DNA from: Actinomycetes bacterium
GTDB taxonomy: Bacteria; Actinomycetota; Actinomycetes; Propionibacteriales; Nocardioidaceae
Assembly (NCBI GenBank): GCA_023252095.1
Contig: JAHEXN010000039.1
Location: forward strand, 1 to 16,890
Direction: 5' to 3'
Length of the DNA stretch: 16,890 bases
Each line of letters begins with the position of its first letter. Within the stretch, counting starts at the first letter, position 1. Position numbers and translations under genes: made by a program. The notes beneath the pieces are model-generated. The model was given only the letters and a program-made list of their open reading frames with translations. It searched no databases and was not told the origin of the DNA. This document shows positions 13,352-16,890 of this stretch, piece by piece.

Positions 13352-13419
13352 ACCCCACCTGCCTGACGACCAGGGCCCCGCACCGTTCACCGGTGCGGGG
13401 CCCTGGTCGTCGGTGGGGT
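13352..13419. terminator. very large bidirectional terminator hairpin
   Basis: A perfect 21-base-pair inverted repeat (13365-13385 with 13391-13411) has a five-base loop, TTCAC. An outer eight-pair extension, ACCCCACC (13352-13359) with GGTGGGGT (13412-13419), is separated by a five-base bulge on the left side. It lies between convergent rplQ and the methyltransferase, and the outer arm touches the last base of the methyltransferase stop codon. GC is extremely high and no T-tract is present on either strand. It can terminate transcription from both sides. Confidence 0.88.
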
Positions 13420-14027
13420 CAGGGGCGACGGGTGCGCAAGAGGCGAAAGCCCTTGGCCGTGCCGATGCGCTCGGTGGGCCAGCCCTGATCGACGAGCCAC
13501 CGCTGCAGGGAGTCGGCGCCGAGCTGGCGACCCACGACCATCGTCATGGTGCCGTCCTCGGTGAGGCGGTCGAGCCAGAGCAGCAGCAGCTCGTGCAGGG
13601 CGTGCTTGCCGATCCGGATGGGCGGGTTCGACCAGATCTCATCGAACTGGAGGTCGGCGGGAACGTCCTCGGGCAGGGACGTCGTGACGGCGAGGTCGTG
13701 ACGCTCGGCATTGCCCGCGGTGAGCTCCAGCGCACGCTCGTTGACGTCGACGGCCCAGACCTCGGCGTCCGGCCAGTGGGTTGCCAGCGCGAGCGCGATG
13801 GGCCCCCAGCCGCAGCCGAGATCGAGCACGCGGGCGGGATCCGGGGCAACGGAGGGGGCCTCGTCGTCGAGCCGGTCGAGCAGGTGGCGCGTCGCGTGGT
13901 CGAGACCGTCGCCCGAGAAGACCCCGGAGGAGGTTCGCATCGCGAGGCGCCGGCCGCCCAGCTCGACCTCGACCTCGCGCAGTCGCGCCGCGACCCCGGG
14001 CTTCCGGGAGAAGTAGTGGTCGGCCAT
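13419..14027 (-). CDS. RsmC/YbxB-type class I methyltransferase
   Basis: A 202-residue S-adenosylmethionine-dependent methyltransferase, probably acting on the exocyclic amino group of a guanine in 16S rRNA (G1207 for RsmC). It starts MADHYFSRKPGVAARLREVE. The substrate-side region includes SGVFSGDGLDHATRHLLD, the SAM motif is VLDLGCGWGPIALALA (residues 67-82) with the acidic loop end VDVNERALELTAGN, and the amino-methyltransferase motif NPPIR is at 134-138. RsmC proper has a longer, duplicated fold; this short form resembles YbxB-like single-domain members. The ATG at 14027 fits. The longer open frame upstream is not supported by similarity. It ends against the rplQ terminator. Confidence 0.85.
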   Translation of the reverse strand: MADHYFSRKPGVAARLREVEVELGGRRLAMRTSSGVFSGDGLDHATRHLLDRLDDEAPSVAPDPARVLDLGCGWGPIALALATHWPDAEVWAVDVNERALELTAGNAERHDLAVTTSLPEDVPADLQFDEIWSNPPIRIGKHALHELLLLWLDRLTEDGTMTMVVGRQLGADSLQRWLVDQGWPTERIGTAKGFRLLRTRRP

Positions 14028-14041
14028 CGCTCCAGTCTTTC

Positions 14042-14842
14042 TCAGCAGTGCTCGAAGACGTAGGCGGGGTCGCCGACCGGCACGACGTCGCGGTCGCGCA
14101 ACAGGATCGAGCGCTCGCCGGCGGCCTCGTCGCAGGCCTCCTCGAACGCCTCGCGGCCGTTGTCGGTGTACTCGACCTCGATGACATGGCCGCCGTACAT
14201 GTCGGTGTAGTCGCCGCACTCGTCGTACACGGCGCACTCCTCCGTGACGGCGAAGTCGAAGCCCAGGGCAGGTCCGTCGATCTCCGAGCTGTTCTTCTGC
14301 GCGATCGGCAGCCCGGCGCCGTGAGCCGCGTCGACCAGGAGCCGCGCGAAGGCCTCGGCGTGGTCCTGGGTCAGGAGCCCACGGGAACGGGTCCAGCTGT
14401 CGAGGTTGTCGACCTCGACGGCATCGAAGCCGTCGCTGGCGCACGTGCGGATCCAGTCGCCGACGACCGTGGCGAGCTCCTCCCGCTTCTCGGCCGTCGA
14501 GATGTCGAACAAGGTCTCGCCGGGCCACCCGGGGTCAATGACGTCCTCACCACCGTCCTGGAGCAGCAGGTCGACGCCGTGCCGCACGACGAACACGTCG
14601 CGCGCGCCGCCCGGCTGGGTCTGGAAGCCGTTGACGTAGCAGATCGAGTAGCGGTCGTTGTCCGGGACCGAGGAGCTGTCGCGGGTCACGACCTCGACGT
14701 CGTCGGCCGGCTCGTAACGTCCGCCGAGCTGGTAGTCGACCACGGCGCCGACGGGCGGGAGCTCCAGGTCGCCCTCGCCGTCACCCCCGCACCCGGCCAG
14801 GAGCGTCCCGACGAGCGCGAGCGCCAGCAGACCTCTCCTCAC
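14042..14842 (-). CDS. GH114-type glycosidase lipoprotein
   Basis: A 266-residue secreted lipoprotein with the features of glycoside hydrolase family 114 (endo-alpha-1,4-polygalactosaminidase-like). The signal MRRGLLALALVGTLLAGC has a lipobox with C18. The TIM-barrel landmarks follow in order: ICYVNGFQTQP (68-78), LFDIST (111-116), GFDAVEVDNLDSW (138-150, catalytic acid candidates D145 and D148), IAQKNSSEI (180-188), FDFAVTEECAVYDECGDY (195-212) and VIEVEYTD (220-227). Known relatives cleave galactosaminoglycans such as Pel-like exopolysaccharide; substrate here is inference. I choose GTG 14842, because it gives a GTGA overlap with the upstream gene's stop and GGGAGGG is properly placed. GTG 14857 would add five residues. 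Family members without lipid anchors are also common. Confidence 0.85.
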   Translation of the reverse strand: MRRGLLALALVGTLLAGCGGDGEGDLELPPVGAVVDYQLGGRYEPADDVEVVTRDSSSVPDNDRYSICYVNGFQTQPGGARDVFVVRHGVDLLLQDGGEDVIDPGWPGETLFDISTAEKREELATVVGDWIRTCASDGFDAVEVDNLDSWTRSRGLLTQDHAEAFARLLVDAAHGAGLPIAQKNSSEIDGPALGFDFAVTEECAVYDECGDYTDMYGGHVIEVEYTDNGREAFEEACDEAAGERSILLRDRDVVPVGDPAYVFEHC

Positions 14843-15195
14843 TGCTCGCCCTCCCACTGCTGGCGCACCCGCACGGGCGCCGCCAGCAGCCAGGCATCGG
14901 TCACGAGCTCGCGCAGCTCGGCGACGTTGACCCGTTCGAGGTCGACCAGGACGTACGGGTAGCCGTCGTAGTGCGGGATCGTGAAGAACGCCGGGTCGTC
15001 GCCGGCGAGCAGGGACTCCTTGTCCTCAGGGGCGCACTTCAGGGCGAGCGCCCCGTGGGCCTGCTTCTCCTGCCGCAGGCGGCAGAGCATCTTGCCCTTG
15101 ACCTTGAGCGAGGGACTGCCCCAGGAGGTCGACGCCTCGGTCTGGGGGAACGTCGTCGTCGCGAAGGAGACGATCTCGTCCCACGTGGTGCCCAT
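14839..15195 (-). CDS. MmcQ/YjbR-family protein
   Basis: A 118-residue cytoplasmic protein of the MmcQ/YjbR family, a small fold resembling CyaY that has been linked to DNA binding. No firm biochemical function is known for this group. Typical segments are the N-terminal WDEIVSFATTTFPQTE, SWGSPSLKVKGKMLCRLRQE, ALALKCAPEDKESLL and the C-terminal YPYVLVDLERVNVAELRELV followed by TDAWLLAAP. The ATG at 15195 is preceded by only four bases between it and the upstream NUDIX stop. The stop overlaps the GH114 start (GTGA). A shared transcript with NUDIX and truA is likely. Confidence 0.88.
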   Translation of the reverse strand: MGTTWDEIVSFATTTFPQTEASTSWGSPSLKVKGKMLCRLRQEKQAHGALALKCAPEDKESLLAGDDPAFFTIPHYDGYPYVLVDLERVNVAELRELVTDAWLLAAPVRVRQQWEGEQ

Positions 15196-15199
15196 GGCG

Positions 15200-15661
15200 T
15201 CAGTCTGACAGTGTCGCGAGCCGGTGCACGTGCTCCGCCTGCGCCGCGACCACGACCGTGGCGGAGGTCTCGAGGTCGAACCACGCGACCCGGTCGAGCT
15301 CGGGGACCTGGATCATGCGTCCCGAGCGCGGGGGCCACTCCATCTCGAACGTGCCGGGGTCGACGGTCTCCGGGTCGAGATCGGCCTCGAGTGCCCAGAT
15401 GCGGACGTCCTTGCGGGACTGGCGCACCGTGCCGAGGTCGACGAGCGGACCGGTCGGCACCGGGACGCCGAGCTCCTCGGTGAACTCCCGCCGGGCCGCG
15501 TCGATCGGCTCCTCACCGTCCTCGACGACGCCCTTGGGGATCGACCACGCCCGTTCGTGCTTGCGGGCCCAGAACGGCCCCCCGAGGTGGCCCAGGAGCA
15601 CCTCGGTGCGGTCGTCACGGCGACGGTGCAGCAGGATGCCGGCGCTCAGGAGCCTCGGCAC
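15200..15661 (-). CDS. NUDIX hydrolase
   Basis: A 153-residue NUDIX enzyme that would hydrolyse a nucleoside diphosphate linked to another group; the exact substrate cannot be read from the sequence. The complete Nudix box spans residues 44-66 (GVVEDGE then REFTEELGV at 58-66), fitting the pattern G-x5-E-x7-REUxEExGU with metal ligands E62 and E63. Upstream the protein shows LLSAGILLHRR and AWSIPKG. The start is GTG 15661, one base after the truA stop, with GGGACGAG as a modest ribosome binding site, so the two are probably co-translated. Confidence 0.92.
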   Translation of the reverse strand: MPRLLSAGILLHRRRDDRTEVLLGHLGGPFWARKHERAWSIPKGVVEDGEEPIDAARREFTEELGVPVPTGPLVDLGTVRQSRKDVRIWALEADLDPETVDPGTFEMEWPPRSGRMIQVPELDRVAWFDLETSATVVVAAQAEHVHRLATLSD

Positions 15662-15662
15662 G

Positions 15663-16451
15663 TCACTCGTCCCGGCGGCGACGTGACTCGTGGACCCGGG
15701 CGGACAGGCCCGCGTCGTCGGGGTAGACGACCTCCTCGAGCACGAGGCCGTGCGGCTCCATGACCTTCACCCGGCCGTCGCGGACCTTGCCAGCCAGCAC
15801 CTCGGCCGCGAACTCCGGCGGGAACCGCCGCTCACCGACTGCGACGAGGCAGCCCATCAGCGAGCGCACCATCGAGTGGCAGAACGCGTCGGCGCGTACC
15901 GTCGTGGCGATCGTCTCGCCGCCGCGGACCGTGCGCAGCGCGAGCAGCGTGCGAATCGTGGTGGCACCCTCGCGCTTCTTGCAGAACGCCGCGAAGTCGT
16001 GCTCGCCCAGGAGGTGCTCGGCGGCCTCGTTCATCAGGTCGACCGTGAGCGGGCGGGGGTGGGCGACGATCATGCCGCGCGCGAGGGGGTCCGGGCCGGC
16101 CGGGTGGTCGGTCATCCGGTAGACGTAGCGGCGCTCGACGGCGGCGAAGCGTGCCTCGAAGTCGGGGTGCGCCTGGGTCACGGCCTTGATGCGGATGTCG
16201 GGCGGCAGGTAGCGGCGCAGGCGCCGCTCGAGCACGCCCGGGTGGGTGTCGAGGTCGACGTGCGCGACCTGGCCCCGCGCGTGCACGCCGGCATCGGTGC
16301 GGCCCGCGACCGTGACGGTGGGCGGCTGGGGGAGGCGCAGGATCGTGCCGAGCGCGGCCTCGAGGTCACCTTGGACGGTGCGCTGCCCCGGCTGGGTCGC
16401 CCAGCCGGCGAAGTCGGAGCCGTCGTACGCCAGGTCGATCCGCAGTCTCAC
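15663..16451 (-). CDS. truA: tRNA pseudouridine(38-40) synthase TruA
   Basis: TruA makes pseudouridine at positions 38-40 in tRNA anticodon stems. The 262-residue product starts MRLRIDLAYDGSDFAGWATQ and carries the catalytic motif VAGRTDAGVHARGQVAHVD with the nucleophile D53. Other conserved segments are RRYVYRM, HDFAAFCKKREGATTIRTLL and the C-terminal catalytic-domain motif FCHSMVRSLMGCLVAVGERR. GTG 16451 is the start because it gives the usual MRLRxDLAYDG opening. In many actinobacteria truA follows rplQ in the same direction; here it is on the opposite strand about 2.3 kb further on. NUDIX follows immediately. Confidence 0.96.
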   Translation of the reverse strand: MRLRIDLAYDGSDFAGWATQPGQRTVQGDLEAALGTILRLPQPPTVTVAGRTDAGVHARGQVAHVDLDTHPGVLERRLRRYLPPDIRIKAVTQAHPDFEARFAAVERRYVYRMTDHPAGPDPLARGMIVAHPRPLTVDLMNEAAEHLLGEHDFAAFCKKREGATTIRTLLALRTVRGGETIATTVRADAFCHSMVRSLMGCLVAVGERRFPPEFAAEVLAGKVRDGRVKVMEPHGLVLEEVVYPDDAGLSARVHESRRRRDE

Positions 16452-16521
16452 GGGAGTCCACGGTAGTCGGTGGTGACGGTGCGGGTTCAGGGGGACGGTA
16501 GAGCGAGTGCCAACCTTCGCG

Positions 16522-16607
16522 GGGCGGTGACTCTGCCGTCACGCTGTTGCTCCTGGTGACGGCAGGCTCACCGCCCCCGGAGGCGGGTGACGGCAGGCTC
16601 ACCGCCC
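16522..16607. repeat. three-copy 21-base repeat forming a gltA terminator
   Basis: Two identical 21-base units, beginning GTGACGGCAGGC and ending TCACCGCCC (16556-16576 and 16587-16607), lie 31 bases apart. A third, inverted copy with two mismatches (16522-16542) precedes them. The inverted copy can pair with either direct copy, giving a stem of about 19 matched pairs. The nearer partner leaves a 13-base loop (16543-16555); the farther one leaves a long loop. Each unit also has an internal GGTGA/TCACC inverted repeat. The set follows the citrate synthase stop on the minus strand by about eight bases, so a gltA terminator is the simplest role. A repeat family is the alternative. Confidence 0.75.
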
Positions 16608-16615
16608 ATCGGCGG

Positions 16616-16890
16616 TCAGGCCCAGCGCTGCGAGGCGGGCACGAAGTCGAGCGTGCGCGCGCCCGTGTAGATCTGCTTCGGGCGGGCGATCTTCTGCTCC
16701 GGGTCGTCAACGAGCTCGATCCACTGCGCGAGCCAGCCCGACGTGCGGGGGATCGCGAAGAGCACCGTGAACATCTCCGGCGGGAACTGCAGCGCCTCGT
16801 AGATCAGGCCCGAGTAGAAGTCGACGTTGGGGTACAGCTTGCGCTTGATGAAGTACTCGTCGTTGAGCGCGATCTTCTCGAGCTCCTGCG
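16616..16890 (-). CDS. gltA: citrate synthase, C-terminal part (partial)
   Basis: The window ends inside this minus-strand gene. Ninety residues remain, starting QELEKIALNDEYFIKRKLYP. They include NVDFYSG, whose Asp matches the catalytic Asp362 of E. coli citrate synthase, then AIPRTSGWLAQWIE and RPKQIYTG, and end TLDFVPASQRWA with TGA at 16616-16618. Citrate synthase condenses oxaloacetate and acetyl-CoA at the entry to the TCA cycle. The conserved C-terminal segment supports the citrate synthase fold; 2-methylcitrate synthase cannot be fully excluded from this fragment alone. Confidence 0.92.
   Translation of the reverse strand, partial: QELEKIALNDEYFIKRKLYPNVDFYSGLIYEALQFPPEMFTVLFAIPRTSGWLAQWIELVDDPEQKIARPKQIYTGARTLDFVPASQRWA

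Noticed and set aside
13419..14528. 369-residue version of the methyltransferase with an N-terminal extension
   Set aside because: The extra 167 residues are the antisense-frame reading of the GH114 gene; the family start MADHYFSRKPG is at 14027.
13781..14962. 393-codon plus-strand frame across the methyltransferase and GH114 genes
   Set aside because: It spans two well-supported minus-strand genes and has antisense-like composition.

Overview
The window is high-GC DNA from an actinobacterium. Evidence for this includes a short, zinc-less adenylate kinase, the order secY-adk-map followed by infA-rpmJ-rpsM-rpsK-rpsD-rpoA-rplQ, TAnnnT-type -10 elements and frequent GTG starts. A Nocardioidaceae-like genome (for example Aeromicrobium or a relative) is my guess from overall protein similarity. 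The sequence does not prove a genus.

Layout. Positions 1-2764 are the distal spc operon: the tail of rpsN, then rpsH, rplF, rplR, rpsE, rpmD and rplO, tightly packed with TGATG/ATGA overlaps. A 193-base gap with two hairpins and a possible promoter separates it from secY-adk-map (2958-5625). Next comes a 4-kb accessory block (5626-9508). It holds a nested array of GGTGGATCCACC palindromes, a four-helix membrane protein with a C-terminal GYF_2-like domain, a dimethylargininase/arginine-dihydrolase-type hydrolase divergent from an AsnC/Lrp regulator, and a lipoprotein with a von Willebrand A domain. The conserved core resumes at a good infA promoter: infA, rpmJ, rpsM, rpsK, rpsD, rpoA and rplQ (9633-13350). 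It closes at a very large bidirectional hairpin.

From 13419 to the end everything is on the minus strand: an RsmC/YbxB-type methyltransferase, a GH114-type secreted glycosidase lipoprotein, a MmcQ/YjbR protein, a NUDIX hydrolase, truA, and the 3' end of a citrate synthase gene. The citrate synthase gene is followed by three copies of a 21-base repeat that can form a terminator.

How the genes work together. Most of the window builds ribosomes (S14, S8, L6, L18, S5, L30, L15, L36, S13, S11, S4, L17, IF1) and co-expresses SecY, Adk, methionine aminopeptidase and the RNA polymerase alpha subunit. The accessory genes look like independently promoted insertions into this backbone. Two of them have a -10 hexamer exactly six bases before the ATG, which suggests leaderless mRNAs. 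I found no phage, transposase, CRISPR array, tRNA, rRNA or defence operon. The most novel-looking material is non-coding: two different families of inverted intergenic repeats, and structured leaders between ribosomal protein genes.
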